Shown here piece after piece: positions 34,187-42,427 of a stretch of DNA of 64,000 bases. The stretch is from Clostridium_AM sp900759715 (GTDB lineage: Bacteria; Bacillota; Clostridia; Clostridiales; Clostridiaceae): the NCBI GenBank assembly GCA_900759715.1, contig CAAEXF010000113.1, positions 1 to 64,000 of the forward strand, given 5' to 3'. The position numbers and the translations under genes were made by a program. The first letter of the stretch is position 1, and the number at the start of each line of letters is the position of its first letter. The notes below the pieces were generated by a model, which worked only from the letters and a program-made list of their open reading frames with translations, made no database searches and had not been told where the DNA came from.

Positions 34187-34375
34187 ATGTTCGTAGTATA
34201 TTCAAACCGCCAAATGCTCCCTATATTAAGAGAAGTGGAATATGACAGTAGTTTTCCATATAGAGGATTCCAAGAAGATATCGATATAAGGAAAACTAAA
34301 GGTAATGAAGATTACTATACTAAAGTTTTTGAAGAAATAGATGAAGAATATATAGGAGAGCGCACATCATACTAA
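34187..34375 (+). CDS. Small protein of unknown function after rubrerythrin
   Basis: A 62-residue acidic protein with aromatic residues and no cysteine or membrane segment. The ribosome site AGGAGGGAG is strong and correctly spaced, and the start lies 12 bp after the rubrerythrin stop, so I believe it is translated. I recognise no family. Oxidative-stress association is only by position. Confidence 0.6.
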   Translation: MFVVYSNRQMLPILREVEYDSSFPYRGFQEDIDIRKTKGNEDYYTKVFEEIDEEYIGERTSY

Positions 34376-34412
34376 TATTTTAAAATAAATTATAAGGAAT
34401 GATGGTGTTGCA

Positions 34413-35462
34413 ATGAATAAGAAATATATTTACTTAGTAGTAGCTATATCACTAATATTTTTTCAGACCACTTATCCATTAGTAAATACCGTCCTTTACT
34501 CCATTGTTATAGTCCCTTTAGCTATTACACTAGGGGAGCTTACATCTATAATATCAGAGTATATAGGAGAAAAAAAAGGAGGACTATTAACTGCAGCAAT
34601 AGGGAATATACCAGAGCTTACAATGGGAATTTGGGCAATACAATTTGGAATGATTCCTATGGTCAAGGCATCTTTGATAGGTTCTATAATTAGTAATATG
34701 CTACTGGTACTTGGAATATCAATTTTTGTAGGTGGTATTAAATATAAAGAACAAAAATTTAATAGGATAGTTGCGAGAACAAACTTTAGTATGCTTCTTT
34801 TGGCTATGTCTACCATTATAATAGTTGCATCTCTAAAAGAATATAATGAATCGCTATCAAATGTTGTACTTACATCTATAAGCATAAAGGTTGCTGTTGT
34901 ATTAGTAATTGTATATGTACTGGGACTTATATTTTCGCTTTATACTCATAGCAATTTATTTATTGTAAGTGAGCAAAGCTTTGAAAATACATCTATTAAA
35001 AATAAAAAATATGTGAGAATAATCCTTGAACTGATTGTAATATCTATTATATTGTACTTCATAAGCGAAAAGTTAATATATAATATAAAAGAAACGGTAG
35101 AAAACTATAAGCTTTCACAAGAATTTCTAGGTATAATATTAATACCTATACTAGGAAACGCTGGTGAAAATTTTTCAGCCATTGTATGTGCAACAAAGAA
35201 TAAGGTGAACTTAAGCTTGGAAATTGCTATAGGTTCAAGTATTCAAATTGCTCTTTTTGTTACACCTATTTTAATGGTACTTGCTTACTTTATAGGTGTG
35301 GAAATGACTTTGCTCTTCACTGGTTTTCAAATAATAATGGCTGTAATTGCAATAGTTATGGCTTTTATAGTTTTTCAAGATGGTAAAACCTACTGGTTTG
35401 AAGGTGCAATTTTGATAGCCATTTATATAATAGTTACCTTGGCTTATTACTATGTGGTATGA
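34413..35462 (+). CDS. Calcium/cation-proton antiporter (CaCA/Cax family)
   Basis: A 349-residue membrane transporter with about ten or eleven helices. The two CaCA alpha repeats are recognisable: GNIPELTMGIWAIQFGMIPMVKASLIGSIISNMLLVLG in the first half, and GNAGENFSAIVCATKNKVNLSLEIAIGSSIQIALFV in the second. These carry the acidic ion-binding residues. The usual first hydrophilic loop is short. It probably exports Ca2+ in exchange for protons. The ribosome site before 34413 is weak (AAGGAATGATGG). Confidence 0.88.
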   Translation: MNKKYIYLVVAISLIFFQTTYPLVNTVLYSIVIVPLAITLGELTSIISEYIGEKKGGLLTAAIGNIPELTMGIWAIQFGMIPMVKASLIGSIISNMLLVLGISIFVGGIKYKEQKFNRIVARTNFSMLLLAMSTIIIVASLKEYNESLSNVVLTSISIKVAVVLVIVYVLGLIFSLYTHSNLFIVSEQSFENTSIKNKKYVRIILELIVISIILYFISEKLIYNIKETVENYKLSQEFLGIILIPILGNAGENFSAIVCATKNKVNLSLEIAIGSSIQIALFVTPILMVLAYFIGVEMTLLFTGFQIIMAVIAIVMAFIVFQDGKTYWFEGAILIAIYIIVTLAYYYVV

Positions 35463-35518
35463 ATTTATAAGAATAATAATATAAATAGATATGATATCAA
35501 GATTATAAGGTGATAAAC

Positions 35519-35875
35519 ATGCCGCATAGAAAGTTAGTTGAGGAATATTACACTGATATAAATAATGTAGCAGATTTACTAAATAAACTTGTTAACGCTT
35601 ATAGACTTTTAATTGGTGGGGCAGGAGAATTGAACACCATTGCTTTAGCACATAAAAAAGATGTTAAACATGCTTTAAAAAGAGTGAATGAATTAGGAGA
35701 TGTAATAGATGACCTAATAGATGTTCTAGACAAATCTAGCTATATATACATGGATTACTGCAAAATAAAGTCTCAAATCATGGAATATCAGATTCAAGCT
35801 CAATATATTCAAACTGAAATAGATAATGAGCTAGAATTAAAAAATGATAAAAAAGAAAATGATAAAAAAGAATAG
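35519..35875 (+). CDS. Small helical protein of unknown function
   Basis: A 118-residue soluble protein, predicted mostly alpha-helical (LVEEYYTDINNVADLLNKLVNAYRLL and VKHALKRVNELGDVIDDLIDVLDKS), ending in a charged low-complexity tail (NDKKENDKKE). The ATG at 35519 has AAGGTGA at good spacing; an ATG nine bases upstream overlaps that site. I recognise no family. Confidence 0.65.
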   Translation: MPHRKLVEEYYTDINNVADLLNKLVNAYRLLIGGAGELNTIALAHKKDVKHALKRVNELGDVIDDLIDVLDKSSYIYMDYCKIKSQIMEYQIQAQYIQTEIDNELELKNDKKENDKKE

Positions 35876-35900
35876 GTGTGAATAATCACACCTATTTTTT
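35871..35900. terminator. Bidirectional terminator before pssA
   Basis: AATAGGTGTG/CACACCTATT stem with loop aataat and a T-run. It serves both the small protein gene and pssA. Confidence 0.92.
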
Positions 35901-36420
35901 AAAATTTCTTAAATCTATGCCTACAAACCATAAGATAAGATAAAGCAATTAGTATAATTACAGTTACTCCTTGAGGAGCAAGGTAATTCATAGTAATAAA
36001 ACAATATAGAGCCATAAACATACCTGCAAAAGTTATAGGAATACCGAAAAATTCTCCATCAAATTGAGTAACATTAAACCTAGCTAATCTATAAGCCCCA
36101 GCTATAGGGAATAACATAACTAACAGATATCCTAAAAGTCCTAAGTTTGAGAATCCATAAACATTAAATGCAAGAATAGATGGAGCTACTCCAAAGGAGA
36201 CTAAATCTGCAAGAGAATCCAGTTCCTTTCCTAAGTCACTAGATACATTTAAAAATCTAGCTACTCTTCCATCATACCTGTCAGCTAGGCATGCAAGTAA
36301 AATAAAGATAGCTGCCCACTTATAATTTTCTTGAAAAGTCATCATTAAAGACATAACACCGCATCCTAAATTAGCAAATGTAAAAACATTAGGTACAGCG
36401 CTTCTAGCTATTTTAGCCAT
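35899..36420 (-). CDS. pssA: CDP-diacylglycerol--serine O-phosphatidyltransferase
   Basis: A 173-residue membrane enzyme that makes phosphatidylserine from CDP-diacylglycerol and serine. The CDP-alcohol phosphotransferase motif is clear: DRYDGRVARFLNVSSDLGKELDSLAD, with the expected D..DG..AR...G...D...D spacing. It has five or six hydrophobic helices. It is monocistronic on the minus strand. Confidence 0.95.
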   Translation of the reverse strand: MAKIARSAVPNVFTFANLGCGVMSLMMTFQENYKWAAIFILLACLADRYDGRVARFLNVSSDLGKELDSLADLVSFGVAPSILAFNVYGFSNLGLLGYLLVMLFPIAGAYRLARFNVTQFDGEFFGIPITFAGMFMALYCFITMNYLAPQGVTVIILIALSYLMVCRHRFKKF

Positions 36421-36619
36421 TTAAATCACTCCTAGTAATAATTATTATTATATAAGTACATAATTGTGTAAAAAAATATAGAATATCATAAGCATATTAT
36501 AACTCATTTTAGAAAATTATTTAAGTAGGTATTATGCTTTTTTTATGGAAAAATTATAAATTTTTTGTTAAAATAGACTTGCTGTGTTATAAGAAAAAGT
36601 ATAGAAAGTTGAGTGACAT

Positions 36620-37282
36620 ATGAAAAAAGATAAAATAAAGTGGTTAAAGTGGTTAGTTGCTATAATTTTTGGTGCAGTATTTTTATATATTATGATTAGA
36701 TATGGTAAAAGACTCTCACATTTAAGATTAGGTAAAATTAAAAGATTTATTTTAAGTTACGGTAGTTTTTCATCAGTTATTTTTTTAATATTATATGCAT
36801 TAAAACCTATAGTTCTATTTATACCAGTTTGGCCGTTATCAGTTATTGCCGGTAACATTTTTGGACCTTATAAAGCACTTATGTTAAGTATGACAGGTTG
36901 CTTTCTTTCTGGGACATTAGCTTTCTTCTTAGCTAAATTTTTAGGTAGGTCTTTTGTTGACAAGCTATTGAAGGGGAAAGCTATGACTTTGGATTCTAAT
37001 ATTGAAAAGCATGGATTAAAAATTATGGCTATAATGAGACTGACCTTCGTTTTTCCATATGATCCACTGAGTTATGCAGCAGGCCTTACTAAGATGAAAT
37101 ATAGAGATTTTATTTTAGGAACTATGATTGGAGTGTTTCCGGAAATGATTTCCTATTCATTCGTTGGGAAAAATTTGGAACATCCACTTTCATTTAAATT
37201 TGCTATGCCAATAATATTAATAATAGTTATAGCTGCATGTGCCATTTATATATATAAATCATCACAAAATTCCAAAAATTAA
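36620..37282 (+). CDS. TVP38/TMEM64 (VTT domain) membrane protein
   Basis: A 220-residue polytopic protein of the DedA/TVP38 superfamily. It has the PIVLFIPVWPLSVIAGNIFGPYKALMLSMTGCFLSGTLAFFLAKFLGR pattern and the later MRLTFVFPYDPLSYAAGLTKMKYRDFILGTMIGVFPEM with its conserved proline and glycine residues. Members are believed to act in membrane lipid traffic or ion homeostasis. Upstream is an AT-rich 200-bp gap in which I see no clear operator. Confidence 0.9.
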   Translation: MKKDKIKWLKWLVAIIFGAVFLYIMIRYGKRLSHLRLGKIKRFILSYGSFSSVIFLILYALKPIVLFIPVWPLSVIAGNIFGPYKALMLSMTGCFLSGTLAFFLAKFLGRSFVDKLLKGKAMTLDSNIEKHGLKIMAIMRLTFVFPYDPLSYAAGLTKMKYRDFILGTMIGVFPEMISYSFVGKNLEHPLSFKFAMPIILIIVIAACAIYIYKSSQNSKN

Positions 37283-37350
37283 CAAGTAATAACTGCTCTA
37301 TTAAGGGAATAATACTCTTAGGACTTAAATTTAAAGGAGGAGTATTGTTA

Positions 37351-37779
37351 ATGAAGGTAAAGGATATAATGACAGGAGCAATAGTTAGTTTAAATTCAAA
37401 AGATTCAGTAGAGAAAGCAGCTGAACTTATGAAAGAACATAACATAGGTGCAGTGCCTGTGTGTGAAGGAGATAAAGTTATAGGAATAATTACTGATAGA
37501 GACATAGCTTTAAGATCTGTAGCATCAGGAAATGATTCAAAGAGTCAAAGTGTAAGAGAAATAATGTCATCAAATCCTGTAACAGGAACGCCAGATATGG
37601 ATATTCAAGATGCTTCTAGAGTAATGAGTGAAAGACAAATAAGAAGACTTCCTATAGTAGATAGTGAAAACTTGGTAGGAATGGTATCCTTAGGTGATAT
37701 AGCTGTGAGCCCTAAATTGAATGAAGAAGCAGAGCAGGCGTTAAGTAGTATATCAGAGCCAAGTACACCTGAGTTTTAG
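37351..37779 (+). CDS. CBS-domain pair protein
   Basis: A 142-residue protein made of two CBS domains (KVKDIMTGAIVSLNSKDSVEKAAELM and REIMSSNPVTGTPDMDIQDASRVM), expected to bind an adenine nucleotide. The ATG at 37351 follows AAAGGAGG with ten bases spacing; a TTG at 37345 is in frame. There is no other domain. Regulatory partner unknown. Confidence 0.92.
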   Translation: MKVKDIMTGAIVSLNSKDSVEKAAELMKEHNIGAVPVCEGDKVIGIITDRDIALRSVASGNDSKSQSVREIMSSNPVTGTPDMDIQDASRVMSERQIRRLPIVDSENLVGMVSLGDIAVSPKLNEEAEQALSSISEPSTPEF

Positions 37780-37797
37780 AACTTAATAGTTATAAAT

Positions 37798-37832
37798 AAA
37801 TCCACAAGAGTTTTCATGAATCTTGTGGATTT
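37798..37832 (+). terminator. Terminator after the CBS protein
   Basis: AAATCCACAAGA/TCTTGTGGATTT stem. Confidence 0.8.
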
Positions 37833-37909
37833 GCTATATAAGGTGTTATAATATAGTAGTGAAATTTACATATGGAGGTAAATTTTATTCTAGATTAGGA
37901 GAGTTATAT

Positions 37910-38800
37910 ATGGATAAGGTAAGATTTATTTATAATCCATATTCTGGTGAAAACACTATAATAACTGATATTGATAAGGTTATTATGATACATCAGAAGT
38001 ATGGTTACGAAGTGGTACCTTATAGGATTAGCTTTGAATTTGATATGAGTAAGGCCTTTGAAGGATTAGATGAAACCTATAAATATATACTAGTTGCAGG
38101 TGGAGATGGTACTATAGATACCGCCGTAAACCACATGAAAACGCTAGGTATAGATCTTCCTATAGCGATACTTCCTGTAGGTACAGCCAATGACTTTGCT
38201 AAATTCATGGGTATTGCTGAGGATGTAGAAGCTGCTTGTGAGCAAATACTAAATAGTGTTCCGAAAAAGGTTGATATAGGCAAAATAAATGATAAGTATT
38301 TCATAAATGTTGCTAGCACAGGTCTTTTTACGGATGTATCCCAAAAAACGGATGTAAACTTAAAAAATACCATGGGAAAGCTAGCTTACTATGTAAAAGG
38401 GCTAGAACAACTTCCAAGCTTTAGAAAATTAAAAATAAAAGTAAAATCTGAGAATGCCTATTTTGATGGACATATGTACTTAATGTTAGTATTTAATGGA
38501 CAGACTGCAGGTAATTTAAAGTTTGCATATAAAGCTGAAATTGACGATGGAATGCTAGATGTAATCATAATTAAGGCCGGAATGATAAAAGATATGATAG
38601 CTCTATTTATAAAAATGCTAAGAGGTGACCACTTGGAAGATGCAGCAGGGCTTGTATATTTTAAAGCCAATAAAATAGAAGTAGAGTGCTATGAAGATAT
38701 TGTGACTGATATTGATGGTGAAAGAGGTCCAGATTTCCCACTTGTTATAGAGTGTATAAAGGAAGGTATCGAGGTTCTTGGAGTAATCGCTAAAAAATAA
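37910..38800 (+). CDS. Diacylglycerol kinase-family lipid kinase (YegS/DagK-like)
   Basis: A 296-residue lipid kinase. It shows the N-terminal FIYNPYSGENT motif, the phosphate-binding GGDGTIDTAVNHM loop, PVGTANDFAKFMGI, and a C-terminal beta domain ending DIDGERGPDFPLVIECI. Diacylglycerol is the probable substrate. I took ATG 37910 with TAGGAG upstream; the in-frame extension upstream overlaps the preceding terminator and promoter. Confidence 0.93.
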   Translation: MDKVRFIYNPYSGENTIITDIDKVIMIHQKYGYEVVPYRISFEFDMSKAFEGLDETYKYILVAGGDGTIDTAVNHMKTLGIDLPIAILPVGTANDFAKFMGIAEDVEAACEQILNSVPKKVDIGKINDKYFINVASTGLFTDVSQKTDVNLKNTMGKLAYYVKGLEQLPSFRKLKIKVKSENAYFDGHMYLMLVFNGQTAGNLKFAYKAEIDDGMLDVIIIKAGMIKDMIALFIKMLRGDHLEDAAGLVYFKANKIEVECYEDIVTDIDGERGPDFPLVIECIKEGIEVLGVIAKK

Positions 38801-38824
38801 GATGCTAGCAAGCATCTTTTTTTT
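38801..38824 (+). terminator. Terminator after the lipid kinase
   Basis: GATGCT/AGCATC with loop agca directly after the stop, then eight T residues. Confidence 0.85.
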
Positions 38825-38901
38825 ATTATCCATGCAAAATAGTAATATTAAATAAATTTCAGTAATAAATATAAGTAGTATCAATATAAGGTGAGGGGAG
38901 T

Positions 38902-39564
38902 ATGTTAGGTTTTTACGGTTATATTCTTATAGTATTTATTATATTTATCCTTATGATAGAAGCACTATACATAAGTAAATTTTCGCCTAATAAAATTAAA
39001 GCTGCTGCTATTATTGTAATTACGATAATACTTTTAAGGGATATTTCATTGATTATTTTATCCTTGTCTCATAATATAAAACATCTTTATTTACTTAAGC
39101 CAATTTTCTTTTTGAATTTCATAAGTATACCACTATTATCGCTAATTGCACTTTATATTTTTATAAGAAAAGATAATATAAATTTTTCCTATATATTTAT
39201 AATAGCTGCCATATTGGCTGGATTATATGGAATAATGATATATAAGTGTCCAGCATTAGTACAAACAAATGAAATTTATGGATATACTATGATTTTAACA
39301 AAAGATTTATATCTATATTGGATTTACGTAATCTTAAATACTATAATACTATTCCTAACTATAGCTTTATCAAGTAATAAAAATATAAATAAGCTAGGAA
39401 TTAGTATGATAATCTTTGCAGCTCTTATAACGATAATTGAATTTATATTATGGATTATAGGCATAAGAATCTTAGCTGAAAATGTAATAGGGGACATGCT
39501 ATGGTCTATAACCATAGTATATGCATTAAGTAAAGTGAGGAAAAAAACGAGAAGTATTGTGTAG
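38902..39564 (+). CDS. Seven-helix membrane protein of unknown function, end set by a repeat
   Basis: A 220-residue protein with about seven hydrophobic helices and very short loops, like the 7TM sensory regions found at the N-terminus of some histidine kinases, but with no kinase or output domain. The start follows GGTGAGGGG. Its stop codon TAG is the first three bases of the MITE-like element at 39562, so the natural C-terminus may have been longer. No family recognised. Confidence 0.65.
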   Translation: MLGFYGYILIVFIIFILMIEALYISKFSPNKIKAAAIIVITIILLRDISLIILSLSHNIKHLYLLKPIFFLNFISIPLLSLIALYIFIRKDNINFSYIFIIAAILAGLYGIMIYKCPALVQTNEIYGYTMILTKDLYLYWIYVILNTIILFLTIALSSNKNINKLGISMIIFAALITIIEFILWIIGIRILAENVIGDMLWSITIVYALSKVRKKTRSIV

Positions 39565-39759
39565 AGGACAATGGACAATTGACAGAGGACAGAGGACAGT
39601 GAAGGTAAGTTTTCTTCCTTACGTCAGAAAATTATTATATTTTTAAGCTCGTTTCGCTAAGGCGAAACATCGATTCATAGTATAAATTAAAAATTTTTCG
39701 CAGCACAGCGAAGAAAAATTCTCCTTCATTGTCCTCTGTCAATTGTCCTCTGTCCTCTA
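39562..39759. repeat. MITE-like element, copy 2 (198 bp), inverted relative to copy 1
   Basis: TAGAGGACA ... TGTCCTCTA ends with a sequence almost identical to the reverse complement of 33368-33558. It differs mainly by one extra GGACA-type unit. High identity between copies suggests recent movement or gene conversion. Confidence 0.88.
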
Positions 39760-39785
39760 TAAAAATTTAGTTTAGTTATCTATAA

Positions 39786-41669
39786 TTATCTTTTAAACTT
39801 TTTTGATGTATTTCTTTGGTTTTTAGACTCAGTTTTTTGTGTTTTATTTTTGGAATACCTTGGTTTGTGCGGTGCTGAAGAAATTAAGCACTTCTTTTCT
39901 GTTCCAATTAAGTCTTCACGCCCAGCCTTAATTAAAGCTTCCTTTACAAGCTTATGATTCTCAGGTACAGTGAATTGCATTAGAGCCCTTTGCATATTTT
40001 TTTCTTTCTGTTCTCGTGGCACATATACCTTTTCACCAGTTAGAGGATGTATGCCCGTGTAATATATAGTAGTGGACAAACTTCCAGGTGTAGGATAAAA
40101 ATCTTGGACTTGTTCTGGAGTATATCCCATGCTCTTAATGTACTGAGCAAGCTCTACAGATGCATTCAAATCACTGCCAGGATGACTTGACATGAGATAA
40201 GGAACAAGAAATTGATTCTTTTTTATTTTTTTGTTTATTTCAAAGTATTTCTTAGAAAATTTATCATAAACTTCTTTTTTAGGCTTACCCATCTGTTTAA
40301 GAACCTTATCGCTTATATGTTCTGGAGCAACTTTAAGTTGGCCGCTTATATGATGTTTACAAAGCTCTTCGAAAAAATCCGTATTTTTATCGTAGACAAG
40401 GTAATCATATCGTATTCCAGAGCGAATAAATACCTTTTTAATTCCAGGTATTTTTCTTATTTGTCGTAGCAAACTTAAATATTCCTTGTGATCTACTATA
40501 AGATTTTTACAAGGTGTTGGTGATAGACACTGTCTATTTTTGCATACGCCAGCAGTTTCTTGGATTTTGCAAGCCTTATGTCTAAAGTTTGCAGTAGGGC
40601 CTCCTACGTCATGTATATATCCTTTAAAATCATCCAAGGATGTTAAAAGGGTAGCTTCATCTATAATAGACTTTTGACTTCTATTTTGAATTGTTCTTCC
40701 CTGATGAAAAGTAAGAGCACAGAATGAACAACCTCCAAAGCAGCCTCTATGACTTGTTATAGAGAATTTAACTTCTTTTATAGCAGGAATTCCACCTTTG
40801 GCCTCATACATAGGATGATAATTTCTGGTGTAAGGTAAATTATAAACTACGTCCATTTCTTCTTCTGTTAGTGAAAACTGAGGAGGATTTTGAACGATAT
40901 ATTTATCAGAATGCTTTTGAACTACAGTTTTACCTCTAATAGCATCTTGTTCAAAATATTCTAGTTTATAGCTTTCTGCATAAGCCTCTTTATTTGTAGA
41001 AACTTCTTCAAAGGAAGGAACTTCTACAAAGTCTCTTAACTGAGATAGGCCATTAGAAAGATATACAGTTCCTCTTACATCAGTAACTTTTTGAATAGAC
41101 ATTCCATATTTCAAAAGGTTAGCTATTTGCACTACAGTTTTTTCGCCCATACCATATATTAAGAGATCTGCTTTAGAATCCAAAAGGATACTTCTTCTTA
41201 CTTTATTATCCCAATAATCATAATGAGCGAATCTTCTTAAACTAGCTTCTATCCCACCGATTATAACTGGGACATCCTTATAAGCTTCTCTAACTCTGTT
41301 AGAGTATACAATAACAGCTCTATCTGGTCTATGGCCTGATTCACCACCAGGTGAATATAAATCATCATGTCGCCTTTTTCTAGCTACAGTATAGTGATTC
41401 ACCATGGAGTCAATATTGCCTGAATTAACTAAAAAGCCTAATTTAGGTTTTCCGAGCTTTCTAAAGTCATCTGCATTATTCCAGTTAGGTTGAGCAATTA
41501 TACCTACAGTAAAACCTTCATTTTCAAGTACTCTAGATATTATGGCAGTACCAAAGGAGGGGTGATCCACGTAGGCATCGCCTGTAACTATAATAAAATC
41601 TAATTGATCTATGCCTTTTGCTTTTAAATCATTTTTACTTACAGGTAAAAATTTATTATTTAGTATCAT
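39786..41669 (-). CDS. YgiQ-family radical SAM protein
   Basis: A 627-residue radical SAM protein with the YgiQ plan: an N-terminal domain (DFIIVTGDAYVDHPSFGTAIISRVLE), the cluster motif CFGGCSFCALTFHQGR, a DVGGPTANFRHKACK stretch with further cysteines, then GQLKVAPEHISDKVLKQMGKP and PYLMSSHPGSD. A lysine/arginine-rich tail ends it. The B12-binding-like N-terminal region and radical SAM core are typical; the substrate of this family is not established. The start follows GGAG. Confidence 0.94.
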   Translation of the reverse strand: MILNNKFLPVSKNDLKAKGIDQLDFIIVTGDAYVDHPSFGTAIISRVLENEGFTVGIIAQPNWNNADDFRKLGKPKLGFLVNSGNIDSMVNHYTVARKRRHDDLYSPGGESGHRPDRAVIVYSNRVREAYKDVPVIIGGIEASLRRFAHYDYWDNKVRRSILLDSKADLLIYGMGEKTVVQIANLLKYGMSIQKVTDVRGTVYLSNGLSQLRDFVEVPSFEEVSTNKEAYAESYKLEYFEQDAIRGKTVVQKHSDKYIVQNPPQFSLTEEEMDVVYNLPYTRNYHPMYEAKGGIPAIKEVKFSITSHRGCFGGCSFCALTFHQGRTIQNRSQKSIIDEATLLTSLDDFKGYIHDVGGPTANFRHKACKIQETAGVCKNRQCLSPTPCKNLIVDHKEYLSLLRQIRKIPGIKKVFIRSGIRYDYLVYDKNTDFFEELCKHHISGQLKVAPEHISDKVLKQMGKPKKEVYDKFSKKYFEINKKIKKNQFLVPYLMSSHPGSDLNASVELAQYIKSMGYTPEQVQDFYPTPGSLSTTIYYTGIHPLTGEKVYVPREQKEKNMQRALMQFTVPENHKLVKEALIKAGREDLIGTEKKCLISSAPHKPRYSKNKTQKTESKNQRNTSKKFKR

Positions 41670-41960
41670 TGATATTCTCCGTTCTTACAAATTATATTAT
41701 TGACTTTCTGGCGAAAATAATAATGTCATATACATAAAAATCATTAATATATTAACACAACGATAAAAAAATATGAATAAATAATTTAATATAATAGTTA
41801 AATTAAATGAAGAATTTGAATAAATTTACATAAAATGAAATAAAAGATTTTGATGAAAATTAAGAAAATAGCTAAAATATTGCATGAATGCTAGTAATAT
41901 TGAAAAAAATAAAAATAATATGATATAACAAGCTAATTTAAATAAATTTTATATTTATGG

Positions 41961-41988
41961 TTGCATTTTAAGGAATTTGTACTATAAT
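41961..41988 (+). promoter_or_regulatory. Promoter of the M-box leader
   Basis: TTGCAT and TATAAT separated by 16 bp, about 45 bp before the riboswitch. The stretch 41690-41960 is AT-rich and shows nothing else I can name. Confidence 0.6.
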
Positions 41989-42032
41989 AAATAATGAAAG
42001 AAAGTTAATAATAAAAAATATATTTTACTTAT

Positions 42033-42228
42033 GTTAGGTGAGGCTCCTATATAGATATACGCTACTGCCCGGAAACATCGAGAGATGCCAATGGGTCAAC
42101 AGGTATTACCGAATCAAGGTTCTACTTAATGTAGCTGAACGATTTAAGTTCAAAGCTATATAGTGCTAAAACTCGTACTATAAAGTTTTAGTTTGCATGG
42201 AGCCTATAATTTTTATAGGCTCTTTTAT
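42033..42228 (+). promoter_or_regulatory. M-box (ykoK) magnesium riboswitch
   Basis: Conserved ykoK blocks are visible: GTTAGGTGAGGCTCCTATATAGATATACGC, CTGCCCGGAAACATCGAGAGATGCCAATGGGTCAACAGG, TATTACCGAATCAAGG and the closing GCATGGAGCC. The leader ends in a terminator hairpin (42198-42228). By family knowledge Mg2+ favours the terminator, so low Mg2+ should turn on the two downstream genes. Confidence 0.95.
42198..42228 (+). terminator. Terminator of the M-box expression platform
   Basis: GAGCCTATAA/TTATAGGCTC hairpin followed by TTTTATTTTATTTTTT. The 5' arm overlaps the last conserved riboswitch block. Confidence 0.92.
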
Positions 42229-42253
42229 TTTATTTTTTAGGTGGTGTTTTTAA

Positions 42254-42316
42254 ATGGAGGTTGGCCCTTATAGTGGTCGATTTAGGTCAAAACAAAATTT
42301 AATATTGAAGATATAG
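42254..42316 (+). CDS. Possible 20-codon leader ORF between M-box and operon
   Basis: ATG 42254 opens a 20-residue frame (begins MEVGPYSGRF) that ends at TAG 42314-42316. AGGTGGTG lies about seven bases before it. The stop falls at the foot of a long hairpin (42315-42405). Such an arrangement can serve translational attenuation, but no independent evidence supports expression. Confidence 0.35.
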   Translation: MEVGPYSGRFRSKQNLILKI

Positions 42317-42405
42317 AGGAACATTTACATTAACCGATAAAGAAATTTAGTTCTAAAGCTTAAGCATTTCTATAAATTCCTTATCAGTTCTGTAAGTATT
42401 CCTCT
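42315..42405 (+). promoter_or_regulatory. Long imperfect hairpin in the 5' leader
   Basis: Left-arm blocks AGAGGAA, TTACA and GATAAAGAAATTTA pair with the right-arm blocks TAAATTCCTTATC, TGTAA and TTCCTCT. It spans about 90 nt and ends just before the ribosome site GGAGGGAGG of the first gene. It is not followed by a T-run. Confidence 0.6.
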
Positions 42406-42427
42406 GTATATGGAGGGAGGAATATTT

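Noticed and set aside
38902..39564. Sensor histidine kinase
   Set aside because: Only a seven-helix region is present; no kinase or other output domain is encoded before or after the repeat.
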